Shown here piece after piece: positions 11,361 through 22,189 of a stretch of 64,000 nt of DNA. The stretch covers positions 35,626 to 99,625 of the forward strand of contig JAKUCV010002478.1 in the NCBI GenBank assembly GCA_028386065.3, written 5' to 3'. Position 1 is the stretch's first letter, and the number at the start of each line of letters is the position of its first letter. Under the pieces are notes generated by a model. That model had not been told where the DNA came from, searched no databases, and saw only the letters and a program-made list of their open reading frames with translations. Source of the stretch: Turnera subulata. Lineage: Eukaryota; Streptophyta; Magnoliopsida; Malpighiales; Passifloraceae. The position numbers and the translations under genes were made by a program.

Positions 11361-11880
11361 TCAAGTACCTTTCATGCCCACTCGTCAGGTTCCATCCCAC
11401 CTTCATACCTGGAATTAGAGTATCTGACGGATGATCAAAGCTCTGTCATTGATAGCTTCCAGTACTGAAACCACCACCATTGCCTTCCGTAAGAACAAGG
11501 TTTCCATTGTCTAAGAGATTCACCACAAGATCCGGCACAATTCCTGATACTTGGTAGACCAGACAACCTTCTTTGCTCGGTCAAGAAGAACAAGGTTGCC
11601 ATCCTGGTCAATCTCTAAAACACCATAGTGATCAGTGACTGAAACTTCTCTATTAGCAACCCACAAAACTGTTATTGGGATTTTTTTGAGCCACATTCCC
11701 AAGTACTTATTCTTAGAAGTACCAGGGGAGAAGGAACCTAACTCAAACTTTCTTGATGGAGAGCTCATCAGAGTCTCCCCATCTTTAAAGGGTTGATTTT
11801 GTGTTATGGTATTGATGGCAAATGAGGAATGAAATGCACACAATATAAAAAAACGTCAAGAACGTAGTTCTCCATTGATG

Positions 11881-12805
11881 ACATGATTCTTCTTTCATTT
11901 TTTTTCCACAGAGAAGATATGGTAGCCTTTATATTCAACACAAATTTTGTGTGAAAGATTCATAACATATCCAGACAAAAGTCTAGGGCCACTTGTTGGA
12001 AATGGAAACCAATAAGCTGCAAAATCGTGTTACCTTTTCTAAGAAATTTTGGCTTGATAAATTACTCACTTGATAATAGCTTTGAGAGATTGCGACATTG
12101 GAAATTGATTGTTCTATCTTTAAATTTTCCCTAGACGTTCATTACGACACACACAGTTGGGTCAATTAAAGTGCAAGTCTTAGCATTTTTTACTCTTTGT
12201 TGGGGCACGTAGTCTTAGCTGAAATTGATGGTCAAGTAGACAAATAGCGCAAGAAAAATCACCTGATTTAACTCTTAATTAAAAACCATAAATTAATCGA
12301 GAAAAGCTTAGTGAACTTAGTTTAGCAGAATGGAACGTGCAATAGACCAAGAAATAAAGAAAAATCACCTGATATAATAACTTGTTATATGAACTTTTGG
12401 AATAAAGAAAAAAAAAAGACAAGACAGTGATATGAATTGTCTTCACCGTAAAAAAAAACCATTCTCTTTATCATCCACCAGCTACTTTTATTACGCTGAC
12501 GGAAGTTCACCATCCAAAAAAATCATCACCACTCCAATAAAACCAGGAAAAAAGATAAGAAGGCCACAACTCAAATGCCAAACTTTTGAATCAATTTGCA
12601 TAACATACACCCCCAACTTCAACAGACCAAGAAATTAAGGCAATCATACATGAGCAATCCTGGCCAGATCTCCCCTTTCCTGCACCAGCCGGACCAACGG
12701 GCTTTGAAGAGGGACCCGTGGAAGAACCCCAAGGAGCTGATGGGAGCCAAGCCTGTGGGGGCAACGACCAGGACCTGACTGGGACTTAGGGCCGGTAGGG
12801 AGGCA
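11881..12805. other. Receptor-kinase pseudogene upstream / no gene seen
   Basis: AT-rich DNA upstream of the receptor-kinase pseudogene start, then a GC-richer part from about 12650 that belongs to the proline-rich frame described next. No recognisable gene or repeat in 11900-12600. Confidence 0.4.
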
Positions 12806-13054
12806 CTAGGAGCGGAAACTGGCCGGAGTTGCAGGGGGAGTGGCGGCCATGGGAGGAGATGGGATAGGAGAGGCCGGATTTGTGGTGGTGGCGCCATGGC
12901 TGTGGTGAGGCCTTGATAATGGATGCCTTAGGAGAATGATTTGGGGTTTTGGTGGTTTGTGGTGGGTGTTTGAAGAAGATGGTGGTGGTGGTGGTCTATA
13001 GCCCTCGTTGGTGGCATCGTTCGGGTTGGGGTTGGGTGTTGATTTTTCTTTCAA
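12806..13054 (-). CDS. Hypothetical proline/serine/histidine-rich small protein
   Basis: An 82-codon frame starts at 13054 (MKEKSTPNPNPNDATNEGYR) and is rich in P, S, T and H, with a PPPPPSSSNTHHKPP stretch. A second frame downstream on the same strand (12897-12619) stays open for 92 codons. Further down, hydrophobic codons read CGLLIFFPGFIGVVMIF near 12520-12570. That pattern would fit a proline-rich N-terminus followed by a membrane segment after splicing or a frameshift, but I do not recognise the protein and found no firm splice sites. It may be a pseudogene or non-coding. Confidence 0.25.
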   Translation of the reverse strand: MKEKSTPNPNPNDATNEGYRPPPPPSSSNTHHKPPKPQIILLRHPLSRPHHSHGATTTNPASPIPSPPMAATPPATPASFRS

Positions 13055-13554
13055 TGTGTGTATTTTTTTTTTGCTTTTAGTTTTTTTAAGAATAATATTG
13101 GTAAGGAAAGATATATTAAATGAAGATTAAAAGAAGATTATTAAGAAAGAAAAGTAGGATACCGTTAAAAGTTTTTTCTTTTTTTTTTTTGATGAAAGAT
13201 GCCGTTAAAACTATGGAATTGTAAACTACATAAAGACTTCATTTTTTTTATCCAAAAAAAAATCAATTTTAACATCTTTATTTTTTTACGGATCCTTTGA
13301 CTTTAGTTTTAAACTTATCTTTTTCTCAATTCTTAAAAATCATAATGAGATAACAATTATTAAGATAATCTTTGATTTTTAATTTTAATTTTAATTTTAA
13401 TTTTATAAATCATACATAATGATTATAAAATAAATACACATTATTAGCTAAAGCTTTTTTAAAGAAAATATTTAGTTTGGGTATGGGTTGGTTTTATAGG
13501 GTTCAAATTGGGTTTCGGAAATGGTTGGGTCAAAACTTTGGTAGGATAGCATAA
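13055..13554. other. AT-rich intergenic DNA
   Basis: Long T and A runs and short TTTTAAT repeats near 13375-13405. No gene or recognisable element. Confidence 0.4.
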
Positions 13555-13835
13555 GCAACCCAAAATGACACGTCATGGTACCGGTGATCCTACATGTCAT
13601 ACCATGTCACCAAAACGACGCAGTTTTGTTGCGGTACGACGTCATTTTGGCGTGGGTCTGAAACCCCAAGTTTGGGCAGCCCGCCACGTCAGCAGGTGCC
13701 TGAACGGGGGACTACGTTTGGCCTGCCATGCAATCTCGGGGTATATGCCCGGCCAAAAAAAATATCGGGGTACCAAATTGGCCAAACCACTAAACATGGG
13801 GGCCCAAAAAACCCAAAAACCCAATTAAAACCAAG
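13555..13835. mobile_element. MULE-like MITE, one arm only
   Basis: The stretch is nearly the same as the inverted-repeat arm at the right edge of the window. Shared words are CCACGTCAGCAGGTGCCTGA, TTTGGCCTGCC, GCAATCTCGGGG and GCCCAAAAAACCCAAAAACC. The opposite arm is not found at its left, so this is a truncated copy. It abuts a truncated TRIM from about 13882. Confidence 0.7.
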
Positions 13836-13881
13836 GTAACACCGAAATAAAAATACCCTTTAACAGGGGCGAGTGAGATTT

Positions 13882-14243
13882 ACGCGCCTGCCAATACTCT
13901 TAGGTCTTCAAGAGTCACGCCTTACAACTCCACACTTGAGCCTAAATCCAGAGCCTCGAGCCCGCTTCACGTGGGGGCAGCAGCCACGAGGCAAATCATG
14001 TCGCGATTCCATCTCGGTCCCAGCCGAACCATCAGCTCCGCTACCACTTGTTGGCGCCGAGAGTAGCCTGATAACTGGGGAGAAAACAAGCGAGGCCCAA
14101 GTGAGATCCACACGCGTGGGCTTGGACACCACATAGTAACCCAAAACCTTAAGACATTGGATATATGGGTCATCTCCACTTATATATCATTCACTTGGCC
14201 TCTTTTCATCCGATGCGGGATATTTTACTCACAGATAACCAAT
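13882..14243 (-). mobile_element. Truncated TRIM, second copy
   Basis: It matches the interior and right LTR of the TRIM at 7430-8097. The interior runs from 13882 (ACGCGCCTGCC) to 14048 and the LTR from 14049 to 14243, with a slightly eroded end (ATAACCAATA instead of TACCCAACA). The left LTR is absent. The primer-binding-like sequence TGGTAGCGGAGC is readable on the minus strand just outside the LTR (about 14036-14047). It is followed by GCACTGAA at 14244, the same junction as in copy 1, so it was duplicated with its host sequence rather than inserted anew. Confidence 0.8.
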
Positions 14244-14755
14244 AGCACTGAACTTGATTTCTTCAACCATACCATCTACAAGAAGTTTGAGGATTGTACT
14301 AGTATCATCCAGTTCAAGAAAAAAACTTTCTTTGATCTCATCCACCCCATCTTTTTCTCGATTGAGGAGAAATTCCTGTTTATAAGGAAATTATTTGACT
14401 TGTATAAGAGGAGCAGTCATGTTTATCAAAGGGAGATGAGCATGTAGGAAGGCATACAATGTGTGTGCGGGTGGTCTGATGCTAAGAGATCCAACCTAGA
14501 TGTTGTAAGAAATGCTGTGCAATTTCAGGAGATGAAGAAGATTTACGAGGACTGGGCTATTGGGGTTTTTCTGAGAAACGTCCTCGATCACATCCCCAAC
14601 GAACGAGCTGGAGAGGATATTTCCACACATCCTCTCCAAGCTGCATCTTGAAATGTTTATATAGCCCATTTCGATGAAGAGTTTAACTTGACGAATATGG
14701 ATATTGTGGGCTTCATGCAAGTAAAGCTGGTATTTAAATTCGGAATGGACTAAAT
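14244..14755 (+). pseudogene. Orphan gene family, copy 2 (3' part)
   Basis: Starts at the TRIM junction and reads TELDFFNHTIYKKFEDCTSI, then HPIFFSIEEKFLFIRKLFDL and YKRSSHVYQREMSM to a TAG at 14444. A second frame (14463 on) carries CGWSDAKRSNLDVVRNAVQF and AIGVFLRNVLDHIPNE. The segment corresponding to FPHILSKVHLEMFEIFG in copy 1 is shortened. The 5' third (MYGTLK part) is missing. Clearly a non-functional duplicate of copy 1. Confidence 0.65.
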
Positions 14756-16566
14756 AAGCTTTGATGTGGTGATGAAAATGGTGGAAGGGGATAAGAATTT
14801 GATGTTATATGAAATTGGGTAGGAGAGTGAAATTGAAGAGGACAATTTTGTGATGATTTTTGTTAAAGTACTAGTACTCGGATACAAAATCACTATATAG
14901 CCATGCATTCACTAGATTTTTTTAGATTTATTACATAATTGGTTCACCTAAAAAAATTGAAAAAATATAGACAAGAATTTGATGACTTGCTTCCCTATGT
15001 GCACTTTATAAGATTCTGATTGGAGTAAAATTTTGTTCATTTTGATAGATTAATTTCATATTGTGTTATATCTCTTTCAGAATAGAATTATAATAGAATA
15101 TAGTTGAAATTTTCTAAGACTTACACATCAATATTTTTTTTGTCTCTTTTTTCCCACCTGCTCACAAACATCTTTATTTAATGAAATCACATAAATCCAA
15201 ATATCTCTTTCTCCAGTCTATTCAAGATATAATATGCGATTATTGTCTTTTAAAAAAATCAGTTTTTCTTAGGGCCTTATTTCAAAGTTCTTAGGGTCAC
15301 TTTCATAGAACCTCTTATAGCATTTTTTTTAGCACATACGTGCATGACTTTTGACTAACTTTTTGAGGACTTTGCTCAAAATTTTGTTAGGTGCTTTTTC
15401 TAAGGTTTTTTCAAGGTTTAACTGCTCAAAAAAAGTGCTAACTAATTTACATTGGGGATTGTTAAAATTTTCTTATGTTTTGGGGGTTTCTGACCACCTG
15501 TTTTTTTAGGATCCATTCTCCTTTGAGTAATTCTTAAGAAATGCTTTTTTCTTAGCACTTTGTCAAGGAAATTACAGGAAATTGATCCTAAAAAAACCTA
15601 GAATTTAGCAGTGGTGGTTCTTGATTTTACGTTTCTATCAAGATAAAAAAAAAATAAAATTAGTTTAATCGCTTTTTATATTCGTAAGAAAAAGGTAGGG
15701 TGATAATTCTTTGTGAAAATAATTCTTTCGTAGTCTTTGGGAAGGATTATATAAAAAGTAAAAAATGAAGAGAAAATATACAATTTATTATTATTTTATT
15801 AATGGATACTAAGATATAAAGAGAATAAAAGTGAGGTGAAAAAAAATTTAAATTAAAACTGTGTCAGTGCGTGTATAAAAGGAGTCATTTTTTTGAACAA
15901 AACTGAATATTGACCTTTTTTTTAGATTATAATAATAATAAACTTAAATATATTTAGTCTGGTATTGTGAGTAAGGGTAGAGTTTACACATTGAAGATAT
16001 CGAAATTAGTTATGAAATGCATAATTTAGAGCAATTGAACTGATACATATTGACAATTCTATACCTCCTTTCTTTTTGTCCCTCATATTTAAAATAAATC
16101 ATACCATATTACCATTGGCACATTTATGTACTAACTTTGATATTCTACTATTAATGTATATCGCATTAGGAAAATAAATATAATTTTCAGACACCACCGG
16201 AGCAAAGCGAGGGTTGTTCTGCTAGTGCACATGAATGAGATAGCTTCTGCAGAATCACGTGCGCACTCATTTGATTATCTTAAACATGTCTTAATTTCCT
16301 GGTAAGACATGGTTTTTAGTTCCTTATAATCATTACATAGTAAAGATCCTACAAAGGTGGCTTTCTTTTACAATAAATTAGAAAGGTGTTGAAGTTTAGG
16401 TAGTATTACAAATAGGATGAGCCCATCTCATATCATTTCTCCCGTAACACTATACGCCGCCGATGCTCCATGATATATCATCAACATTCTTTCTTCTTCT
16501 TTTTTTTTAAAGCAAGATTGTGTTGTGGGAACATGCATATTACTCTTAATTCGTGTAATTTGAAGG
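14756..16566. other. AT-rich region, nothing identified
   Basis: Apart from the first 120 bases, which continue the duplicated orphan-gene 3' flank, this 1.8-kb stretch has stop codons throughout in all frames and no repeat I can match inside the window. Confidence 0.4.
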
Positions 16567-16710
16567 GACAGATGGCTTGAAAACCACTCCAAGCCTATGC
16601 TCGCATCATTAATTTATGATCCACTCCAAGACCTTCTAAATTTTCCTACCAGTGCGTCGACTGTGGAGCTGCTACTACTGGATGTCTTCTCCAATTTGAA
16701 ATTATTTCGG
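16567..16710 (+). other. Isolated exon-like open frame
   Basis: Forty-eight sense codons read DRWLENHSKPMLASLIYDPL, QDLLNFPTSASTVELLLLDV and FSNLKLF, ending at a possible donor (CGG|GTTAGA). Composition and leucine spacing look like real coding sequence. I cannot assign a family, and no neighbouring exon is apparent, so it is probably an exon relic. Confidence 0.3.
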
Positions 16711-17360
16711 GTTAGAAACAATCACACATAGTATATGTGTATGTTCAACTATGATACTGTAGCAGTGTTAATGTATCACTTGTATTGCTTTGTCTGAGAA
16801 ATTTGAACTCAAAGTATTTGAAAGTTTTATTATGCCGCCTATTGAATAAATTATATATTCCGACAAAAAAAAAAAAACCCATAGTTGACACAAAAATGAT
16901 CTTTCTCAACAACTTGCCATTACAATTTACAAATTACAAATAGAATCATAGAACCATTACGAACTGACGCCAGCGTGTTGGGCCTGCCCAGCTGAATGCC
17001 TCACTAATATTCTCTGCAAGCCCAGACCATTAATGGGCCTGAGCGGTTCCATTTTTATTGCTAGCTGGGCTAGCTAGTTAGCTGCATGGTCTGGCTAATT
17101 AGGCCTCTTTGAGAAACTAGAATCTCACAGATCGTTTAAATCTAGAAACTGAAAGGTAAATAAAGAGTTGAAGATGAAAGCGAAGCGACTGCGTGGAAGC
17201 AATTCTTCTGGCGTGGAATAAACACAAACGTGCAATAGAATAACAAACAGCTACCAAGGAGTTTTAGTGTTTTTGCCTTTGCGATTATGCTGAGAAATAA
17301 TTCCATACAATCATCATCTTAAAGTTTGATGGGTTAAGTACAACAATATAAATTAACAAT
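16711..17360. other. Intergenic, nothing identified
   Basis: No gene seen. A GC-richer patch at 16965-17090 (GCTGGGCTAGCTAGTTAGC) has some dyad symmetry but matches nothing else in the window. Confidence 0.35.
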
Positions 17361-18098
17361 AATGCTAGAGTTACAAAGATTTTTCTACTATAAGAGCCTT
17401 ACAAACATATGTGGCATTGTTTCATTGGACAATTTCATTAACTCTCCACATCATCTTTTCTTTCAATTTATTATTTCTAAAATTAAAATTATTATTATAA
17501 AAAACTCTTTTCCTACCTCCACGATTCTCACAATCTGTCTAAATTAATTGCTTGCCATATTAGTCTTTAACCCTATTTTTTTTGAATTTTAGTTTTCCAA
17601 ACCTAACACTGGTTATTTTATATCACATTTATTAATTGTATGATTTCTTTTTTTTTTAAAAAAAACATTGATTCCTCATCTTCAATGGTGGTTCCGAGGT
17701 GGGTTTTTTTGTTACCTTTTTTTTCCACTTCAGACCTCATACTACATTCACATATTATTACATAAAGAAATCAATTGGAACGTAAGCACAATATATTAGA
17801 TTTTGGAATATTAGAATGTGAAAATTAGGGTTCATACAAAAACCAATAAAACTAACTTTCATAGGAATATGCCTGGTAGTAATCGAAGCAAAACACTAAT
17901 ATGGCAAGCAATTAATTTAAAGAGATTGTGAGAATCGTGGAGGTAGGAAAAGAGTTTTATATGGTAATAATTTTAATTTTAGAAATAATAAATTAAAAGA
18001 AAAGATAATGTGGAGAGGTAATAAAATTGTCCAATGAAACAGTGCCACATATGTTTGTAAGGCTCTCTTAGTTAAAAAATCTTTGTAACTCTAGCATT
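17361..18098. mobile_element. Fold-back / Mutator-like MITE with about 205-bp inverted repeats
   Basis: The left arm (17361-17567) starts AATGCTAGAGTTACAAAGAT. The right arm (about 17893-18098) is its inverted copy, ending CTCTAGCATT. Both carry TCCACGATTCTCACAATC or its complement and CATATGTTTGTAAGGC-type words. The spacer is about 325 bases and non-coding. No clear target-site duplication is seen, so the superfamily call rests on the long inverted repeats only. Confidence 0.75.
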
Positions 18099-18355
18099 TG
18101 CTCAAAACATAATCGAAAACCCTAGCTGATTAGGGACCTGTTCCAGAAACCTTAGCAAGAAAAAATAAAAAACACTAATCCAATCCTGGGAATTAGGTTA
18201 AATATACAATGACCAAATACAAGAATTAAATTAAGCCATACATGAATGGGATCGTTCCGCTTCATATACAATTCCAACAGTAGAAAGTAACTTCCCAAAA
18301 TAAGAACTGCTCTTAAACAAAGAACTTAAGTACCCATTATCGTACCATATTCTCC

Positions 18356-19012
18356 CTATCTAATATCCCATCTAAACGAGAAGAAACATTGGATCCGTTT
18401 GACTAGTGGAGAAAAAGAGAGGAAACGCAAAGACAAACGGAACCGACAAGACAAATGGACGCAAGAAATGCAAGAAAAAAGTACATGGTCATACAAACTA
18501 GGATTTCCGCTAGCAGAACAACAGCAATAGCATGCAGGAGCAACGACAGCGGCAGCAGCATTACCAACCAATACTAATCCAGCAGTTGTACATCCAACAA
18601 AAGTCAATGCCGCAAAAACGCTCCACAACCCTTCCGGCAGGCTGCTCCTCCCGCACCAGCAGTCTAAGTAGCCCCGCGCATAGTGATATGATCACGAGGC
18701 TTCTGCAGCAACGCTTCCGCAACCGCTGCTGCAGAAGTTACGTGCTCCGTGGCCTCCGGGAGGACATCCTACGCCGTTGTTTAAGAAACGCCGGACGCCA
18801 ACGCCGAGGTAGCGTCGAGCAGCTCCGGGGAGGATTCCACCTCCGGCGTCTCCGCAAGCGGAGACTCTAGGATTGGTTCCGAGAGATCCTCCAATGAAAC
18901 CTCCGGCTGCTCCGTGGAAGGAGGCGTGGCTTTGGCGCATGAAGGAGGAGCGAGGAGGAGCCGCCGTGCGGCTAGATTTGATGGTGGATTGTATTCGACG
19001 TAAAGCAGACAT
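18356..19012 (-). CDS. Hypothetical small protein, mitochondrial-like N-terminus, probably frameshifted
   Basis: Not recognised with certainty. From the ATG at 19012 the frame reads MSALRRIQSTIKSSRTAAPP, then arginine- and glycine-rich sequence to a stop at 18692 (107 residues). The N-terminus is basic, serine-rich and free of acidic residues, as in mitochondrial presequences. An overlapping downstream frame (18628-18356) continues with FAALTFVGCTTAGLVLVGN, a likely hydrophobic segment, so a frameshift or an unseen intron may separate the two parts. A TATA box (TATATAAG on the minus strand) sits near 19118-19125, about 110 bases before the start. An upstream ATG at 19099 is only some 20 bases from that box and is unlikely to be used. 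Confidence 0.4.
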
Positions 19013-19117
19013 AGTAGTGAAACGGGAAATGAGAGTTATGAGGTGTAAGTAGAACTGGGGAGAGAATGCTTCTTTATGAGGTGTTAGTAGTGAACTCATA
19101 AATTTTATGCTTCTTTA

Positions 19118-19125
19118 TGCTTATA
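19118..19125 (-). promoter_or_regulatory. Candidate TATA box of the hypothetical gene at 18356-19012
   Basis: CTTATATAAGC, a palindromic TATA motif, roughly 110 bases before the minus-strand ATG at 19012, leaving a leader of about 80 bases. Position and sequence fit a plant core promoter. Confidence 0.4.
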
Positions 19126-19555
19126 TAAGGGATATGATATAATCGAGTAAGATTTGGGCCCTCATCAATTTTATATACGATGTGTTTGTAATTTGATGAA
19201 AGTGGGACGAACAGAATATTTGACTAAGCAATCAAGGTAATTCCTCAAAATCTGATCTCGATTGGGCTCTTTGATGGACCAAATTAATTTGTAACAATAC
19301 ATGGACGACCAAATTAAGTTAATTTTCTACCTTAATTAAATCTCAAAATACAAAATGAGAATAAGAGAGTGTTAAAAGCACATATTAATAAGGAAATGAT
19401 TTACTACCAAAAGAGAAAAGAAAATAATTAATCCGGTTTTAGAAACTTCTTTGTTCTTGCTTGAACAACAAGTACAAAGAGATCATAGGAGATCCAAATC
19501 TAATAATTACAATCCTACGAAATTTAAATCTATATCGACATTAGGTAGCGAAAAC

Positions 19556-19739
19556 CAGTGTTATCAAACCCGGACCGGCCCGGATGGTCGAACCCAGTTA
19601 ACTGTGACCTGGCTGAGTCTCCGAGTTTCTATTCTTTTGTTAAATTCTAGTTGAACCGCAGTTTGTCCAGTATTTATCCGAGAAAACTACGACCAGAGAC
19701 CCAATCGGTTCAACCTCCGGTCCGGGTTTAATAACATTG
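19556..19739. mobile_element. hAT-type MITE with 8-bp TSD
   Basis: A 184-bp element with terminal inverted repeats CAGTGTTATCAAACCCGGAC (left) and CAATGTTATTAAACCCGGAC (right, complement). It is flanked by GCGAAAAC at 19548-19555 and 19740-19747. An 8-bp duplication and a CA-start fit hAT. Its right half recurs, truncated, at about 23940-24035 and 35818-35905. Confidence 0.88.
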
Positions 19740-19799
19740 GCGAAAACTGAGAATTAATGGCAATTGCATTAAATTATGGTAACTTTTTTCCTATACGGT

Positions 19800-20330
19800 G
19801 GTATATGATGACATACAGAATAGTAGGGTTACACATTGTTGAGCCTACATATTGTAAGACTGCACGGGCTACACATAGCAGGGCTACATATAATAGGGTT
19901 GCACATTGTTGGGCTGCATATAGCAGGGGTGCACATCCACAGCAAGGTGACAGGTAAGCCTAGAAGTCCAGGCCTACATGGAAAGCGCAGCCTGCCTGCC
20001 TAGGTCCAAGTCCACACCTATATAGGCGGCCGGGTCTACACTTGTCTAGACCTAGAAGTCCAAACCCATCTCCAAATGCCTATAAATAGCAACCCTTTAG
20101 CCTGGTGAAAGGTACGCACACAGAACTAACGATTCACCTCCTCTGTCTACAAATTATCAGTTAGGGATTGTCTTGTTCTGACTTAGGCATCGGAGAGCCT
20201 CCGGGGTCACACACACCCTGGGCACCCCCGGTGTCCTTTATCTTACTGTTTTGTAGGCCTAACGACATGAAGGCAAGGTCACACAAGGTCAAGCAAGGCC
20301 AACCAACCTCAGGTAAATCCCTGATTTATC
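19800..20330 (+). mobile_element. Probable LTR fragment with TATA box
   Basis: Degenerate GGGCTACA/GGGTTGCACA repeats (19845-19935), then a TATAAATAG box near 20080, then CTTAGGCATCGGAGAGCCTC and a GTCACAC-rich part. That order and the GGCATCGGAG word are familiar from plant retrotransposon LTRs. I cannot place the ends and see no duplication, so limits are approximate. Confidence 0.4.
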
Positions 20331-20469
20331 AGTATATGTGTCCAAAGTCTTTATGTTAATCTTATATATGTATATATATACTTGGTCACAAAGTTGTTTT
20401 ATGCGACCAAAATAATTCTTGCGATTAAAGATTATATACCTCTCGTCCATAAAAGATAATAGTCGCGAG

Positions 20470-21704
20470 TAGGGGTGTAAACTAGCCGAGTCGAGCCGAG
20501 TAGTGCCAAGCTCGACTCGAGCTCGTTAAAAATTTCCCAAGCTCGAGCTTTTATTTTTGAGCTCGAGCTCGAGCTCGATAAGTATTGACGTTACTCGAGC
20601 TCGTTAACTGTTGGTTAGATTCAGAAAATCAATTTTTGCTCATCACAGCTTGTTAGCCTAGGTTCGATTAAGCTCGATTAAGCTCAGTACATAGTAAATC
20701 AAGAAAACATCTTTTAACCAGCCTATCTACTACCCATTCGTTATCCTTGAACATCAAATAAGAGAATTGAAAGCTTAAAGACAAGCTTTTCTTGACAAGA
20801 ACATATCTCGATCCATTCCATTCTCACTTATAGAAAGAAAGAAATGAGAGGAAGAAAACAAATGAATCTCTATAGAAATTAAAAAAGACAGAAAACTATT
20901 ATCAAGAGCGTGCTGGCAACTGTGTGCAACTTGTAAACCACTGGTACCGTTTTTATGCCACAAACCCAAACCTAGGAGTTCACTGTCTCGCCAGAATCTG
21001 GGCACAAGTTCCAACAACTCCCAACCGGCCACTAGACTCCACAGTCCACAGCAAAGCACCCAAATCCGAAGCGACAACAGCATACAAAACAAATATAACG
21101 CCTTAAAACAAGGGTAACGACAATTTGGGTTCCTTAAATTAACGAATCGGAGGCTTAATCAAAGGAGAGAAGAGAGAGTTGTGAGTTATTGCTCCTCAGT
21201 TCGTCGCCCTCGCCGTTGACTTCATTGGAACGAACCTCAGGTTTTGATTTTAAAGCATAAGAGGAAGATTTTGTGAGGGAGAAGGGAAGAAGGAGAAGTG
21301 GTGGTAGGCTGTAGTGTTTAACCAGTAGGTGATTGGGTTCGGCGTGGAAGGTGGAAAAAAATTAGGGATTCACAGACCACGAATTTAGTTTCTTTCCTTT
21401 TTTTTTTTCCTATCTGTGTTTAGTACGTTCATTGTAAAACTAAAAGCCCATTGTGTTTAATTTATTTTATTTCTATTTTAACTTTCATTTATATTTTTGG
21501 GCTTAAAAAATACATGGACCAATTTTTTTCTAAAATATATGGCCCAAATCAATATTCAGAAGCCCAGTCAGCCTAAGCCCTATAATTGGAGCAAAGCTCG
21601 ATAAGGCTCGCAAGCTTTACGAGCTGAAAAATGAGTCGAGTTCGAATACCCGCCGAGTCGATCCCGAATAGCTCGCGAGTAACTCTACTCGTTTTACACC
21701 CCTA
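20470..21704. mobile_element. Non-autonomous hAT transposon with 8-bp TSD
   Basis: A 1235-bp element starts TAGGGGTGTAAAC and ends GTTTTACACCCCTA. GTCGCGAG is duplicated at 20462-20469 and 21705-21712. Subterminal regions are rich in GAGCTCGAG/CTCGAGC words on both sides (20495-20610 and 21590-21690), as expected for transposase-binding repeats. The interior has no transposase; the longest frames look like chance. Confidence 0.88.
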
Positions 21705-21712
21705 GTCGCGAG

Positions 21713-22189
21713 GAAGTCCATAATAATTGAGAAATGTTTCATGTTGTATTGTCCTCCGCTTTTTGTCCAAACCTTTTTTTGTCTCTCAACTTTTGACAAA
21801 TGTTTCATGTTGTCCCTCCGTTTTTTGTCTGGTTGATGTTGTCCCCAAGTTACTTGAAACTTATGTGTGTCCCTATAACCTGATGCAGCCTGTTCCAGTA
21901 CACGTGGCGCCACGAGGCATACTACGTCAGAGTTGTCAGGTGGGACCCACGTCACACGTTGGCAGAGGTAAAGTGACGTGGAATATATTCTGGGAGGGGA
22001 AAGTAGGATTTGCTTTATCGTTTATGTTTTTTTGAAAATTTTAAATAAATTTAACCTAGTGGGCCAGAGTTGTGGGTTTGAAATTTTGAAATGCATGGTT
22101 GTTGCACAGCCCATGTTGAATTGATGTGGCCACTAAAAGAAACGTCGTCGTTTATTTAGAAGACTTGTTACCATGAAGAATAAATCCGC
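21713..22189. other. Intergenic between hAT element and SRP14-derived block
   Basis: TGTTTCATGTTGTCC-type words repeat twice (21735-21845), which may be an old element edge. There is no gene. Confidence 0.35.

Larger units (their letters stand above)
9503..11880 (-). pseudogene. G-type lectin S-receptor-like kinase pseudogene (extracellular part), split by a solo LTR
   Basis: Bases 11880-11361 encode, in pieces, the B-lectin domain of an S-domain receptor kinase: LMSSPSRKFELGSFSPG, LGMWLKKIPITVLWVANRE, GVLEIDQDGNLVLLD, then, in another frame, LLDNGNLVLTEGNGGG and QSFDHPSDTLIPGMKVGWNL. After a 1535-bp insertion (9826-11360) the frame resumes at 9820-9503 with SSTDDPSPNDFTCRLNLHG, FGPWNGVRIGY and EEMYYTYQLLNP, the S-locus glycoprotein region. 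Defects: a frameshift near 11540, a TGA where the YLWQSFD-type tryptophan is expected (about 11447), and the solo LTR. No PAN/apple, transmembrane or kinase segment follows. A kinase-domain relic of the same broad family lies at 26767-27076 on the other strand. In intact family members this ectodomain is extracellular and the kinase cytosolic. Confidence 0.8.

Noticed and set aside
13565..13839. Three overlapping frames of 60-87 codons
   Set aside because: They lie in the truncated MULE-like MITE arm, and the translated repeats have no protein character.
20775..21092. 105-codon minus-strand frame
   Set aside because: Lies inside the non-autonomous hAT element. It has no transposase motifs and the composition looks random.
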